64,000 bases of DNA from Branchinecta lynchi (GCA_023053575.1 JAKZAP010000018.1:13048202-13112201); one strand, 5' to 3'; numbered from the stretch's first letter, positions 56,501-57,919 are shown. Numbers and translations: made by a program. The notes: generated from the letters alone by a model not told the origin.

Positions 56501-57919
56501 CCCGGAATCCGGCCAAAACCGGAAAGTCTGTTAAAAGTAAAAGTTTTATTTGAAGTTGATTAGATGTTCGATTGAGGGATAAGAAGACATGCTGAACACG
56601 GTGGTGAAAACCATTTTCTCGCCGGGCAAGTAGTTCGCCCGGAATTCGGCCAAAACTGAAAGTTTGTTCAAAGTAAAAGTTTTATTTGAAGTTGATTAGA
56701 TGTTCGATTAAGGGGTAAGAAGACATGCTGAACTCTTATGTGAACAGTATTTTCTACCAGGACAACTTGTTCGGCCGGAATCAGGCCAAACCGGAAAATT
56801 TGTTAAAAGCAAAAGTTTTATTTGAAGTTGATTTGATGACAGATTTAGGGGTAAGAAGACACGCTGAATCTGTATATGACAATCTTTTTTTTTTACCTGG
56901 ACATATAGTTCGTTTGGAATCAGGTTGAAACCGGATTTTTTTTTTTATAAGTTAAAGTTTTACTTGAAGTTGATTAGATGTTTTATACGGATAAGGAGAT
57001 ACGCTGAATTCGTTTCTGAACTTCTGGAACTTCTGGACAAGTATGGTAGTTCGTTCGCAGTTGTCTGGATCAAATATTATATTTTTGGATCCCATCGAAA
57101 CCTTTGGTCTTGTTTAGTATTGTCCAAATAACTCTTGCCCATAACGCCGCACATCCATTCTTGATTCGCTCCCCTTCCATTCGCTCCGAATATTGCTATA
57201 ACCTAGGTTATAGCACACGTTCACACTGTCAAAGGCTTCAACCGAAATTATATTTATCCCTCGCACATCATCAAGAAAAAAAAACCGAAAATCACGGTTT
57301 TCTGTTTCTTTTGTAAGGTCAAAAACGCTGAACTCTATTCTTTACGAAAAGTAAAGACGAAGACCGACGCGAATCAGATAAACCGTGGATCACTTCTCTA
57401 CTAACAGACTTATCCCTCGCCTCACTGCAAGAACGCCGTAACACACTGTTTTTCAAGTTTGGTTGTAAAATCAGTGCATCTGTCCAACACCGTACTATCT
57501 TCCCACCTGATGTGTCCGTAAACAATTTGTCGGGCAAGGCAAAGAAGAAGTCGAATTTTGCGTGCTTTTTGTCGGGCCTCGGTAAAAAAAAAAAAAAAAA
57601 GGCACACTAATACGTTTGTGTCGTTTTTCGTAAACATGTTTAATAAAATGTCAGCATAACTTAAGTATTTGTACCGCTGTGTATCCGATTATGGAATGAT
57701 ATTTTGTAAAGACAATCAAATTAGTTCCCTAGCAAGTTTTTGTCTAATAAACCTTACTTATTATCATACTCTGATGGTATAGTAGTCACGGTTCTGTATC
57801 CCAATCGTGACTTCTTTTCTAGGTGACACTAGGACAGAAGCCGATGGAAGAGGAAGAAATAGGCTCTGACTCAAGTCACATGTCTCCTAATGAAGAGGAA
57901 CCTGTACCGGATATTATAG
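2417..57919 (+). CDS. tim: timeless (clock-type TIM), 16 exons, 3' end outside window
   Basis: Spliced gene, coding segments 2417-2516, 4804-4898, 6756-6817, 8836-9019, 16438-16635, 18699-18857, 20402-20548, 22566-22808, 26855-26997, 35115-35348, 36675-36801, 43214-43313, 47165-47357, 51265-51495, 55307-55442, 57823-57919. All introns are GT-AG and all phases join, giving 816 codons plus one base. Recognition rests on remembered Drosophila TIM: blocks ILVDLT (87-92), [15 protein letters not shown] (272-286), ESNTSPP (309-315), [10 protein letters not shown] (464-473), PYLRRLHL (557-564), [10 protein letters not shown] and [15 protein letters not shown] and the Ser-rich linker fit clock TIM rather than TIMEOUT. 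Known for the family: TIM binds PERIOD, moves to the nucleus, represses CLOCK/CYCLE, and is degraded after light via CRYPTOCHROME. Two armadillo-like regions (about 1-300 and 445-740) flank a phosphorylatable Ser/acidic linker and a basic nuclear localisation stretch (about 427-444). The C-terminal domain is missing only because the window ends. Confidence 0.93.
2925..3110. repeat. imperfect 20-30-bp minisatellite in tim intron 1
   Basis: About seven units with the core ACGAAAA(C)CGACT and a T-rich spacer (CGACTATTTTACGAAAA occurs almost unchanged several times). Part of a larger repeat that ends near the G-rich block at 3128-3137. Confidence 0.7.
3340..3760 (+). pseudogene. CR1-like reverse transcriptase C-terminal fragment
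   Basis: In frame from 3370 the sequence reads [19 protein letters not shown], the conserved post-RT motif (W/R-H-G-L-T...Q-S-x-x-L-E-x-x-Q) of CR1/Jockey-group LINEs. It is also seen in the intact element at 62520 and in fragments at 14880 and 30080. LEYC just upstream is in another frame, showing a frameshift. No catalytic domain remains. Confidence 0.6.
3969..4237. mobile_element. family A fold-back element, copy 2 (internally shortened)
   Basis: Ends AGTTCCGTATTTGCAGATA and ACAAAAACGCAACT are inverted and match the family A terminal repeats with several changes. The internal palindromes GATACCATGG(T/C)A and GGTTACCGCGGT are kept. No convincing target-site duplication was found. Confidence 0.7.
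4287..4770. mobile_element. family A fold-back element, copy 3
   Basis: Starts AGTTGCGTTTTTGCAGATAC and ends with its inverted complement GTATCTGCAAAAACGCAACT. A 54-bp block with GACCGTGGTATCAGATACCA near the right end is duplicated, making it longer (484 bp) than copy 1. It ends 33 bp before tim exon 2. Copies 2 and 3 lie side by side, 49 bp apart. Confidence 0.8.
4804..4898 (+). CDS. tim: tim exon 2
   Basis: Acceptor TTTTTCAG, donor AAG|GTAAGC, phase 1 in and phase 0 out. Codes for residues 34-65, including [14 protein letters not shown] and [13 protein letters not shown]. These match the family N-terminal helices (LTYEDQTLRTFRR in fly TIM). The exon lies 34 bp downstream of a fold-back element ending at 4770. 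Confidence 0.87.
4955..5026 (+). tRNA. tRNA-Thr(UGU)-like gene, probably a pseudogene or SINE head
   Basis: A cloverleaf can be drawn. Acceptor 4955-4961 with 5019-5025 (6 of 7 pairs, terminal C-A mismatch), D arm GCTC/GAGC, anticodon loop CTTGTAA with anticodon TGT, five-base variable region, T arm CTGGG/CCCGG with loop TTCAAAT. The A box (TAGCTCATTGG) and B box (GGTTCAAATCC) are near consensus. The anticodon stem is poor, with three G-T wobbles and two mismatches, which argues against a functional tRNA. It lies in tim intron 2, 57 bp past exon 2. A tRNA-derived SINE head is an alternative. Confidence 0.5.
5100..5460. repeat. dispersed A-rich repeat, also at 43680-44080
   Basis: Purine-rich block with the strings AGTGTAAGTGACG and GGCGGAGACGTAGCCAC. 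A diverged relative at 43680-44080 has AGTGTAGGTGACG and GTGGAAGCGTAGTCAC in the same order. No coding function is recognised. It may be the 5' region of a retroelement. Confidence 0.4.
5461..6754. other. rest of tim intron 2
   Basis: 6000-6125 is a half copy of fold-back family C (GATATTTCGGCCCTTCTTGG and CCTCGTCAGGCT). It is followed at 6150-6232 by a pyrimidine stretch and an AATAAAATTATTATTATT tail that looks like a retroelement 3' end. The remaining sequence holds nothing recognisable. Confidence 0.45.
6756..6817 (+). CDS. tim: tim exon 3
   Basis: A short 62-bp exon. Acceptor TTTGTTTAG, donor AA|GTAAGT, phase 0 in and phase 2 out. Codes for [20 protein letters not shown] (66-85) and the first two bases of Lys86. 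It corresponds to the [20 protein letters not shown] segment of the fly protein. The exon is too short to detect without its neighbours, but the phase and homology agree on both sides. Confidence 0.86.
7200..8090 (+). repeat. palindrome-headed family B element, copy 1
   Basis: Opens with TTTTGGGATCCTAAAACG, then GTAAGTGGAGGGATACC and the block CAGCACGATAACTCTCGA. It continues as 120-150-bp sub-repeats, each with GCCGGAATCCGG-type palindromes, a CCGGAAATTTGG core, TAAGGA and ACATGCTGAAT. There is no ORF. The right end abuts the hAT-like terminus at 8092. Confidence 0.7.
8092..8240 (-). mobile_element. deleted copy of the hAT-like element of 44825-46590
   Basis: Starts CAGAGCAAAATAACTCTAGA, the same terminal repeat as the large element, with AGACCTATCCTTCC following as in its right end. 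From about 8135 it matches the reverse complement of the region next to the left end of the large copy (GTGGCGGAC, TTCTAGCAAGGCTAAGATGCGG). The opposite terminus is absent, so it is a truncated internal-deletion derivative. Confidence 0.65.
8241..8835. other. end of tim intron 3
   Basis: No repeat or gene recognised up to the acceptor. The string GTTGTTTTTGTAGG is present twice (8788-8801 and 8823-8836). The second copy is the exon 4 acceptor. Confidence 0.5.
8836..9019 (+). CDS. tim: tim exon 4
   Basis: Acceptor TTTTTGTAG, donor AAT|GTAAGT, phase 2 in and phase 0 out. Codes for residues 87-147, beginning [14 protein letters not shown]. It contains [15 protein letters not shown], the equivalent of fly ELNKLLYTSKEAF, a strongly conserved TIM helix pair. 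A second copy of the acceptor string GTTGTTTTTGTAGG lies 35 bp upstream (8788-8801). Its use would shift the frame. Confidence 0.9.
9067..9350 (-). mobile_element. LINE 3' end, minus strand, (ATTC)n tail
   Basis: Read on the minus strand the sequence ends CCATGGCCCTTGG...GGGAATAAACTCATTCATTCATTC. This matches the 3' end of the + strand fragment at 12960-13010 (CCATGGCCTC...GGAAATAAATTCATTC). It is a short 5'-truncated copy in tim intron 4. Confidence 0.6.
9351..10539. other. tim intron 4, unrecognised part
   Basis: No coding homology, RNA gene or repeat with visible copies elsewhere. Small ORFs here have no family signature. Confidence 0.5.
10540..10904. mobile_element. ~365-bp MITE-like element with short inverted ends
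   Basis: Left end GACCTTGGTCACACTGGACCC and right end TGAGCCCAGTGTGACCAGGCTC are inverted complements with three mismatches over about 20 bp. AT-rich interior without coding capacity. A target-site duplication was not resolved. Confidence 0.55.
11020..11560. repeat. four diverged ~140-155-bp tandem units
   Basis: Units begin near 11024, 11173, 11329 and 11466 with (G/A)AAAAGTGGATTCCGACCAAATCGAA-like heads, CTGATTCCGAATATGCCG and GGCTTAAAGTAGAAATGA. Spacings are 149, 156 and 137 bp. The architecture resembles the internal sub-repeats of family B, but the sequence is distinct. Confidence 0.7.
11561..12600. other. tim intron 4, unrecognised part
   Basis: No gene, repeat with visible relatives, or structured RNA was recognised. 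Confidence 0.5.
12601..13010 (+). mobile_element. LINE 3' fragment with zinc knuckle and (ATTC)n tail
   Basis: The frame from 12614 reads [19 protein letters not shown] followed by [11 protein letters not shown]. This is the same C-x2-C...H-x4-C motif as at 1098 and the decayed copy at 50830. The 3' UTR has CCATGGCCTC and an ATTC microsatellite tail at 12987-13005. It is 5'-truncated and the reverse transcriptase core is absent. Confidence 0.75.
13290..15425 (+). mobile_element. CR1-like LINE, 5'-truncated, with internal deletion, poly(A) tail
   Basis: The frame 13310-14572 starts within the end of the endonuclease (HFMMLWKP aligns with SDHLTIVWEP of the intact element). It then carries RT motifs: [15 protein letters not shown], motif [16 protein letters not shown], and [11 protein letters not shown]. 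It then jumps to [14 protein letters not shown], losing about 60-70 codons that include the catalytic (F/Y)ADD. The thumb region follows ([35 protein letters not shown]). AATAAA at 15392 and 25 A at 15401-15425 end it. The copy is dead. The A+T-rich codon use of this copy differs from the intact element. Confidence 0.88.
15426..16110. other. tim intron 4, unrecognised part
   Basis: Nothing recognised between the poly(A) tail and the small palindromic element that follows. Confidence 0.45.
16115..16212. mobile_element. small palindromic MITE (family D), fragment
   Basis: Blocks ATTAATCTTGTCT and AGATAAGATTAATCCCA are inverted copies of one another. They match the two clearer family D copies at 16737-16888 and 35375-35525. 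Confidence 0.55.
16438..16635 (+). CDS. tim: tim exon 5
   Basis: Acceptor TTACTTTTAG, donor GAG|GTAATG, phase 0 at both ends. Codes for residues 148-213: the conserved helix [16 protein letters not shown] (fly INNCLLLLRNILHIPE), then a lineage-specific Ser/Gly-rich stretch containing [14 protein letters not shown]. The preceding 7.4-kb intron is filled with LINE fragments. Confidence 0.9.
16737..16888. mobile_element. palindromic MITE (family D) in tim intron 5
   Basis: Arms CAGTATTTACTACTGGGAT and its complement ATCCCAGTAGTAAATACTG flank a centre with TCTACTGGGATA. The start, CACTGTAAAAAG, is shared with the copy at 35375. About 150 bp, non-coding. Confidence 0.7.
16889..17934. other. tim intron 5, unrecognised AT-rich part
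   Basis: No coding homology. 17500-17690 has scattered short inverted strings around CGTAGTAAGCGTGGTAACCACGC but no clear element boundary. Confidence 0.4.
17935..18578. mobile_element. family A element copy 4, interrupted by a LINE fragment
   Basis: Left end TTTGCGTTTCTGCAGATAC (to about 17964) and right part from about 18248 to 18578, ending CTGCAAAAGCAACT, together make one family A element. The expected GGTATCTGTTAC is broken between GGTATCT and GTTAC by a 283-bp insertion, so the family A insertion is the older event. Confidence 0.7.
17965..18247 (-). mobile_element. LINE 3' fragment nested in family A copy 4
   Basis: On the minus strand it encodes a C-terminal tail ending [18 protein letters not shown] with ACTCCGCTTTC and AACGGCGGGTTATAAATAAA follows, then a (TTAC)n tail at 17966-17981. 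The tail format recurs on the minus strand at 21440, 36870 and 39690. Confidence 0.6.
18699..18857 (+). CDS. tim: tim exon 6
   Basis: Acceptor preceded by an 11-T tract and GCAG, donor AGG|GTAAGT, phase 0 at both ends. Codes for residues 214-266: a Gln-rich linker ([11 protein letters not shown]) leading into [18 protein letters not shown], the counterpart of fly ILWNLFIQSIDKLLLYLM. Confidence 0.9.
18961..19162. mobile_element. ~200-bp fold-back MITE in tim intron 6
   Basis: Left arm CACTGCGTAAAATCTGAGCG and right arm CTTGGATTTACGCAGTG are inverted. Inner arms (GTATTTAAGCTTGAAAAGA and TCTTTTCAAGCCCAAATAC) extend the hairpin to most of the element. Confidence 0.72.
19703..20110. mobile_element. 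fold-back element rich in GAGGAGTCC palindromes
   Basis: Ends CGTATTCTCACCGTTTCCC and GGGGAACGGCGAGAACACG are inverted. Each end also has a local palindrome around GGACTCC/GGAGTCC. No coding capacity. Confidence 0.55.
20402..20548 (+). CDS. tim: tim exon 7
   Basis: Acceptor ATCTTTTAG, donor CCG|GTAGGT, phase 0 at both ends. Codes for residues 267-315. [15 protein letters not shown] and LQKLLATW are the most diagnostic clock-TIM block in the window. They are followed by an acidic-serine segment ending [10 protein letters not shown], in which ESNTSPP is identical to the fly protein as I recall it. Known for the family: this linker is phosphorylated by clock kinases. Confidence 0.93.
20895..21117. 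mobile_element. fold-back family C, short copy
   Basis: Left arm TGTATACAACGGATGCGTCA and GATTCTTCATCAGC, right arm GCTGATGAAGAATC and ATATCCGTTGTATACA. The block GATATTTCGGCCCTTCTTG marks the family. It ends with the AGTCAGCTTGTGCTCAAAGA tail seen in other copies. Confidence 0.75.
21325..21600. mobile_element. family F end plus LINE 3' tail (minus)
   Basis: 21329-21440 starts TTAAAGTTTAACTGAAAAG like the family F element at 36219. 21445-21600 on the minus strand ends ACTCCGTCTTTACCTAGACG followed by GGTTACAAATAAAATTTAG, the LINE tail type found at 17965 and 36870. A G18 tract follows at 21685. Confidence 0.5.
21775..22560. other. tim intron 7, unrecognised part
   Basis: The 76-codon frame at 22163-22393 is Lys/Thr-rich with no family signature. 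Nothing else was recognised. Confidence 0.4.
22566..22808 (+). CDS. tim: tim exon 8 (Ser-rich linker)
   Basis: Acceptor TACTTGCAG, donor CTG|GTAATT, phase 0 at both ends. Codes for residues 316-396, extremely Ser-rich ([36 protein letters not shown]). Several S-x-x-E/D and SP sites suit CK2-, GSK3- or CK1-type kinases, which is inference from composition. The SDCGYGTQ motif that I recall in fly TIM was not seen here or in the adjacent introns. Confidence 0.83.
22833..23052. mobile_element. fold-back family C copy in tim intron 8
   Basis: Starts AATATTCTTTGAGCCCAAG, has TTCTTCATCAGCGATATTTC and CGTCGTCAGGCTGTCAATCC, and ends CCGTTGTAAACATTGTTTGA. It begins 25 bp after the exon 8 donor and directly precedes family B copy 2. 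Confidence 0.7.
23061..23740 (+). repeat. family B element, copy 2
   Basis: Begins TTTTTGGGATCCCGAAACGC and GGAGGGATACCTATGACTTC. Ends with the shared terminal block CCCATCGAAACCTTTGGTCT after GGATCAAATATTAAAG. The interior has CCGGAATCCGGC sub-repeats. Confidence 0.78.
24201..25745 (+). repeat. family B element(s), copy 3
   Basis: Begins GTGGGATCCCAAAGCGTAAG. It continues with three or more sub-repeats (GACATGCTGA, CCCGGAATCCGGC) to about 24717. A non-family block follows (24718-25010), then more sub-repeats to a terminal GGGATTCCATCG near 25740. It could be one element with an insertion or two adjacent copies. Confidence 0.6.
26063..26436. mobile_element. ~375-bp MITE with inverted GGGTATTT ends
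   Basis: Left end TAAAGGGGCATTTACACAGC and right end GTGTAAACGTAGCTTA are inverted with mismatches. Both ends carry ACCCGGGTATTTT-type blocks. The ORF across it is not conserved and is not a gene. Confidence 0.55.
26855..26997 (+). CDS. tim: tim exon 9 (nuclear localisation region)
   Basis: Acceptor CTTTTCTCAG, donor AG|GTATGT, phase 0 in and phase 2 out. Codes for residues 397-443: [13 protein letters not shown], then two basic clusters, [11 protein letters not shown] and [13 protein letters not shown]. The second aligns with the fly TIM nuclear localisation signal region (LRRKKLVKRSKSS). The donor is followed by the 8.1-kb intron. Confidence 0.85.
27451..27852. mobile_element. ~400-bp MITE flanked by an 8-bp direct repeat
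   Basis: TGGCCTAA occurs at 27443-27450 and 27853-27860, a likely target-site duplication. The ends CTGTGCGTTCACA and TGTGAACGCACAG are inverted, although the right one is offset by 6 bp from the duplication. Non-coding. Confidence 0.65.
27861..28410 (+). mobile_element. CR1-like LINE, left half (reverse transcriptase remnant)
   Basis: Frame reads [17 protein letters not shown], then [10 protein letters not shown] (motif C with YVDD) and [15 protein letters not shown], with stops and a frameshift. It breaks off after HLLRIYF. The continuation [15 protein letters not shown] is at 30045, so one LINE was split by an insertion. Confidence 0.78.
28411..30040. mobile_element. insertion into the LINE, built of 281-bp repeats
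   Basis: Starts with the hairpin GGCACTTGCCCTTCGGCCAAG and ends CAAGTGCCATATGAGC...AGCTCTTGTTG. TATGGCACTTG (28412) and CAAGTGCCATA (30018) are inverted. GTGCCATATGAGC and GCTCTTGTTG also occur near the right end of the hAT-like element at 44825-46590, as do the ACTTGATATTTGGAA repeats. It is therefore a relative of that element whose core expanded. Confidence 0.72.
28590..30003 (+). repeat. five-copy 281-bp tandem array
   Basis: The marker CTTGATATTT lies at 28689, 28971, 29252, 29533 and 29814, i.e. spacings of 282, 281, 281 and 281. Later units are nearly identical, differing at a few bases such as CATGCCTC/CATCCCTC. Each unit has GGACCGGATCCGGTGA, GGAATCCGGAATCTTGA and GAGATGAAACTTGGTGGGAA. 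Confidence 0.95.
30041..30620 (+). mobile_element. CR1-like LINE, right half with (TTGAA)n tail
   Basis: Frame from 30045 reads [18 protein letters not shown], then [15 protein letters not shown], the C-terminal signature of the LINE class. The 3' UTR ends AATAAAATTGAATTGAATTG. It completes the fragment at 27861-28410. Confidence 0.8.
30931..31925 (+). repeat. family B element, copy 4
   Basis: Begins TCTGGATCCCAAAGCGTAAG, then CCGTCTGTCCGTTCGTCCG and GCACGATAACTCTCGAAGG. Several ACATGCTGAA/CCGGACAAGT sub-repeats follow. The right end is diffuse near GTGGTCCAATAAATAAG. Confidence 0.7.
31940..33879 (+). mobile_element. degenerate LINE reverse transcriptase, second lineage
   Basis: From about 31960: connector ([19 protein letters not shown]), then [30 protein letters not shown], motif A decayed to [41 protein letters not shown], and the thumb [20 protein letters not shown] with [11 protein letters not shown]. 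It ends [13 protein letters not shown] near 33735. Frames change at least three times (around 32560, 32925 and 33150), so it is dead. It is cut by the assembly gap at 33880. It resembles the reverse transcriptases often found as host-like 'pol' pseudogenes and is distinct from the CR1-like copies. Confidence 0.8.
33880..33979. other. 100-N assembly gap
   Basis: Exactly 100 N, a conventional placeholder of unknown true length. The flanks GCAGTCTAGAA and TTCTAGACTGC are perfect inverted complements facing the gap. Confidence 0.99.
33980..35114. other. end of tim intron 9
   Basis: 33980-34050 looks like a LINE 3' UTR with hairpin strings (AGGAGAAATCCTATT, CCTGCAATTGCAAATTTGCAGG in part). 34055-34092 is the terminal block of a family B element (GGGATCTCATCGAAACCTTT) whose body is missing. 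34100-35114 holds nothing recognised. Confidence 0.45.
35115..35348 (+). CDS. tim: tim exon 10
   Basis: Acceptor GATTGCAG, donor TG|GTAAGT, phase 2 at both ends. Codes for residues 444-521. The start, [20 protein letters not shown], joins exon 9 exactly as in fly TIM (NMKGLVQHTPTDDDISNLL). [18 protein letters not shown] and the W-x-x-TYFLRFA block begin the second armadillo-like domain. Confidence 0.93.
35375..35525. mobile_element. palindromic MITE (family D), copy in tim intron 10
   Basis: CACTGTAAAAA, then GCAGTATTTGCCATGGGATT and the inverted AATCCCAGTAGCAAATACTG. Inner arms are TCTCTATTGAGATAA and TTATCCCAGTAGAGA. It starts 26 bp after the exon 10 donor. Confidence 0.72.
35530..36215. 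other. tim intron 10, unrecognised part
   Basis: Contains small overlapping frames at 35964-36233 with no family signature. No repeat with visible copies was recognised. Confidence 0.4.
36219..36652. mobile_element. 434-bp TIR element (family F)
   Basis: Ends TTAAAGTTTAACTGAAAAG (36219-36237) and CTTTTCGGTTAAACTTTAA (36634-36652) are inverted with one mismatch. ATATT on both sides may be the target-site duplication. Partial relatives start at 2553, 21329 and 44132. It ends 22 bp before tim exon 11. Confidence 0.75.
36675..36801 (+). CDS. tim: tim exon 11
   Basis: Acceptor TTCCTCTGTAG, donor CTG|GTGAGT, phase 2 in and phase 0 out. Codes for residues 522-564, [20 protein letters not shown] through [13 protein letters not shown], matching fly VLSYLTYEGV and DLKPYLRRMHL. 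Confidence 0.9.
36872..37930 (-). mobile_element. LINE, minus strand, 5'-truncated RT plus 3' UTR and (TAAA)n tail
   Basis: The minus-strand frame 37176-37871 reads [14 protein letters not shown] (motif B-like), [13 protein letters not shown] (motif C), [15 protein letters not shown] and [19 protein letters not shown]. It is a reverse transcriptase of another LINE lineage with catalytic ADD intact but motif A missing through truncation. The UTR ends ACTCCGTCCC...ACGGGTAATAAATAAATAAATAAATAA. Confidence 0.85.
37931..38070 (+). mobile_element. retroelement 3' end with (CCTGAA)n tail
   Basis: Ends ATATATAAACCTGAACCTGAACCTAG. A minus-strand relative at 47375-47470 starts CAGGTTCAGGTTCATTTCAA. Body not recognisable. 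Confidence 0.45.
38071..38484. other. tim intron 11, retroelement-tail remnants
   Basis: A CAACAACAACAATAAAAC tail at about 38307-38325 suggests another 3' end. Nothing else was recognised. Confidence 0.35.
38485..39310 (+). repeat. family B element, copy 5 (old)
   Basis: Degenerate head TTTTTCCCAAAACTGTAAGT, then CCGTCTGTCAGCACGATAAC and sub-repeats with GGAGACATGCTGAATTC and CCCGGAATGAGGCC. More diverged than copies 2 and 7. Confidence 0.65.
39311..39800. other. tim intron 11: family C scrap and LINE tail
   Basis: 39340-39415 resembles a family C right end (GAAGAAGGGCCGAGAAATAG, GGGCTCAAAGAATATT). 39690-39765 on the minus strand is a LINE 3' tail (ACTCCG...GCGGGTTATAAATAATATAT). Confidence 0.45.
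39808..39831. other. hairpin AAAGTGTTGC-GAGA-GCAACACTTT
   Basis: A 10-bp stem with a 4-base loop, followed by GGTTTTGTTTCTTCGCTG. The same stem with the complementary loop (GTGTTGCTCTCGCAACAC) occurs in opposite orientation at about 42793 and 43136, preceded by CAAAACCAAA. It looks like a repeat terminus. Confidence 0.7.
39840..41780. repeat. tandem/interspersed array with a ~417-bp core unit
   Basis: The core starts AAAAGCTGTTCTTTAGCGTT at 39924 and again at 40341 (spacing 417, nearly identical). A third core starts about 40886 and a partial fourth about 41649. Shared blocks are ATCGTAGATATCGTGACGG, CCTAGGTTATAGCGATAGAC and AGCCCCTCGTGAACCGATTC. Between cores 2 and 3, and after core 3, lies a spacer with ACACCAGCTAGCAAAAG. 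Confidence 0.88.
41781..42528. other. tim intron 11, remainder before duplication
   Basis: 41781-41880 continues the array spacer (ACACCAACTAGCAAAAGCTA). From 41900 to 42528 no gene or repeat was recognised. Confidence 0.4.
42529..43200. repeat. two ~340-bp tandem copies just upstream of tim exon 12
   Basis: Copy 1 42529-42862, copy 2 42873-43200. Shared strings include GAGCTTTCCAAAATGTAATG, CATCAATCCGGCCTAAGGTC and GAGACCTGGACT (42819 and 43157, spacing 338). Both contain an A-rich tract and the GTGTTGCTCTCGCAACAC hairpin. Both end in a pyrimidine tract after CAGAAT. Only the second tract continues into CAG and exon 12. Confidence 0.88.
43214..43313 (+). CDS. tim: tim exon 12
   Basis: Acceptor ATGTTTTTTTCAG, donor AAAG|GTAAAG, phase 0 in and phase 1 out. 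Codes for residues 565-597: [17 protein letters not shown] and a hydrophilic loop ending DRSQVDELK (fly AIREFLQAIDTYNK). The acceptor sits at the very end of a roughly 340-bp tandem duplication in the intron. Confidence 0.9.
43314..44127. other. tim intron 12, first part
   Basis: 43680-44080 is a diverged relative of the A-rich repeat at 5100-5460. The string GTCTGAGTGTCGA is repeated at 43663-43688. No gene. Confidence 0.4.
44128..44575. mobile_element. family F element, rearranged copy
   Basis: Starts CTTAAAGTTTAACTGAAAAG. From 44490 to 44575 it matches the inverted inner region of the other copies (GAGCAGATA, CCAAATAATTAAGTGTATTC, ACACAAAAATAAGTT). The right terminus is lost. Confidence 0.55.
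44825..46590. mobile_element. 1,766-bp non-autonomous hAT-like transposon
   Basis: Terminal inverted repeats of 30 bp (44825-44854 and 46561-46590) differ only at the second base. They start CAGAGCAAAATAACTC, matching the CAG(A/G)G start usual for hAT elements. A perfect 8-bp direct repeat GAGTAAAC flanks it (44817-44824 and 46591-46598), also as in hAT. No transposase ORF. The interior carries three ~425-bp diverged repeats (ACTTGATAT at 45333, 45766 and 46184) with GGGTGATCGGATCTTAA and CCGGACCG(G)ATCCGATGAA. Related sequences are at 8092-8240 and 28411-30040. Confidence 0.9.
46600..47164. other. end of tim intron 12
   Basis: No repeat or gene recognised. Ends in the exon 13 acceptor. Confidence 0.45.
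47165..47357 (+). CDS. tim: tim exon 13
   Basis: Acceptor CTATTTCAG, donor CT|GTGAGT, phase 1 in and phase 2 out. Codes for residues 598-661: [35 protein letters not shown] and a linker ending LVDHLKL. This matches fly DLRCLFVLLLRRFNP and KQYLQDLVVTNHILL. Confidence 0.93.
47375..47760 (-). mobile_element. retroelement 3' end, minus strand, with a 70-bp duplication
   Basis: The (AGGTTC)n string at 47379-47391 is the tail read backwards. TATAACAGCCACCACACGG starts at 47503 and again at 47573, a perfect 70-bp tandem duplication apart from the A tract. Nothing coding. Confidence 0.6.
47761..48985. other. tim intron 13, first part
   Basis: CGCCACCGTATGTTTTCCGC is present twice (about 48592 and 48684). 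(TTTA)n runs lie near 48470-48495. No gene recognised. Confidence 0.4.
48991..49314 (-). pseudogene. FLYWCH-like zinc-finger fragment (tentative)
   Basis: The 107-codon minus-strand frame reads [20 protein letters not shown], then [16 protein letters not shown]. The order aromatic-x-C-x(4)-C-KAR followed by a beta-like strand resembles FLYWCH fingers (Y-W-R-C...C-KAR-A), known in DNA-binding proteins and Mutator-type transposases. The usual final H-x-H is not visible (EGTGLTAP instead), so the domain is degenerate or only similar. It lies inside tim intron 13, antisense. The first in-frame Met codons are MTREIIMEI. Confidence 0.35.
49315..50766. other. tim intron 13, unrecognised part
   Basis: AT-rich, no coding homology, no repeat with visible relatives. 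Confidence 0.45.
50767..51180 (+). mobile_element. LINE 3' fragment with decayed zinc knuckle
   Basis: The frame reads [20 protein letters not shown] and [11 protein letters not shown], aligned with [19 protein letters not shown] and [11 protein letters not shown] of the fragment at 12690. The first Cys and the His have been replaced. CCATGGCCTC and AGTAAATTCTAAATCC end it. It contains the inverted repeat at 50950-51018. Confidence 0.65.
50950..51018. repeat. 27-bp inverted repeat (near-perfect hairpin)
   Basis: ATGATGAACG(T)nGGAGTGAGTGT at 50950-50977 is followed by its complement ACACTCACTCCAAAAAACG...CATCAT to 51018, differing by one T in the homopolymer. The loop string TTTTCAAGATTTGAAGA is repeated directly after the second arm. 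Confidence 0.9.
51265..51495 (+). CDS. tim: tim exon 14
   Basis: Acceptor CCTTTTCTAG, donor AG|GTACGT, phase 2 at both ends. Codes for residues 662-738: [42 protein letters not shown] and EWTDLVEYV. The string PIILKT and the D-W/EW-x-DLIEYV ending are classic for the TIM second armadillo-like domain. Confidence 0.93.
51720..52410 (-). repeat. family B element, copy 6
   Basis: Reverse orientation: head at 52375-52406 (complement reads TTTGGGGACCCCGAAACGTA), then CTCACACCAAGTTTCATC. Terminal block at 51733 (complement GGGATCCCAATCCCATCAAAACC). Interior has CCGGATTCCGGG. Confidence 0.75.
52411..53930. other. tim intron 14, middle part
   Basis: 52555-52590 is a scrap of family C (AACTTGCCAAGAAGGGCCGG). 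No gene recognised. The 73-codon frame at 53679 has no family signature. Confidence 0.4.
53931..54110. repeat. TTTAGCTAAATTTT tandem and inverted repeats
   Basis: The palindrome-rich string TTTTAGCTAAATTTT occurs about four times between 53990 and 54045. It is bracketed by inverted GAGCGCCC and GGGCGCTC. Confidence 0.65.
54111..55306. other. tim intron 14, last part
   Basis: C tract at 54341-54356. 54600-54745 is rich in short inverted strings around TAGTAGTATCC and GATGCTACTACT. No gene recognised. Confidence 0.4.
55307..55442 (+). CDS. tim: tim exon 15
   Basis: Acceptor GATTTACAG, donor CAG|GTGAGA, phase 2 in and phase 0 out. Codes for residues 739-784: [15 protein letters not shown], then a Ser-rich low-complexity segment ([15 protein letters not shown]). 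It follows the fly pattern in which the armadillo-like region ends at HKFMNTPPKSP. Assignment rests on phase and position more than on sequence identity. Confidence 0.75.
55563..57115 (+). repeat. family B element, copy 7 (most complete), with nested insertion
   Basis: Head TTTTTGGGATCCCAAAACGT contains a perfect 16-base palindrome. Then GTAAGTGGAGGGATACC and CTCTCGAAGGGAATGAGA. Five or more sub-repeats of about 125-150 bp follow, each with AGTTCGCCCGGAATCCGGCC, AAAGTTTTATTTGAAGTTG, ATTAGATGTTCGATT and AAGACATGCTGAA. The terminal block GGATCCCATCGAAACC ends at 57115. Interrupted by a family C element at 55882. Confidence 0.82.
55882..56363. mobile_element. fold-back family C, full copy with ~130-bp inverted arms
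   Basis: Arms 55882-56012 and 56234-56363 are nearly perfect inverted complements (TTTATTCAAACAATGTTTAC and the matching GTAAACATTGTTTGAATAAA). The ~220-bp centre is AT-rich. A tail GTTTCAAAGTCAGCTTAGGC to about 56397 belongs to the insertion. It interrupts family B copy 7 within TTGTTAAAAGT|AAAAGTTTTATT. Confidence 0.88.
57116..57822. other. end of tim intron 15
   Basis: An A18 tract at 57583-57600. Nothing coding recognised. Confidence 0.4.
57823..57919 (+). CDS. tim: tim exon 16 (acidic segment)
   Basis: Acceptor CTTTTCTAG, donor ATAG|GTAACC, phase 0 in and phase 1 out. Codes for residues 785-816: [13 protein letters not shown], then [13 protein letters not shown]. The strongly acidic run and correct phase support it, but there is no strong residue-level match. 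A competing donor, CCT|GTACCG at 57904, would end the exon in phase 0. Confidence 0.68.
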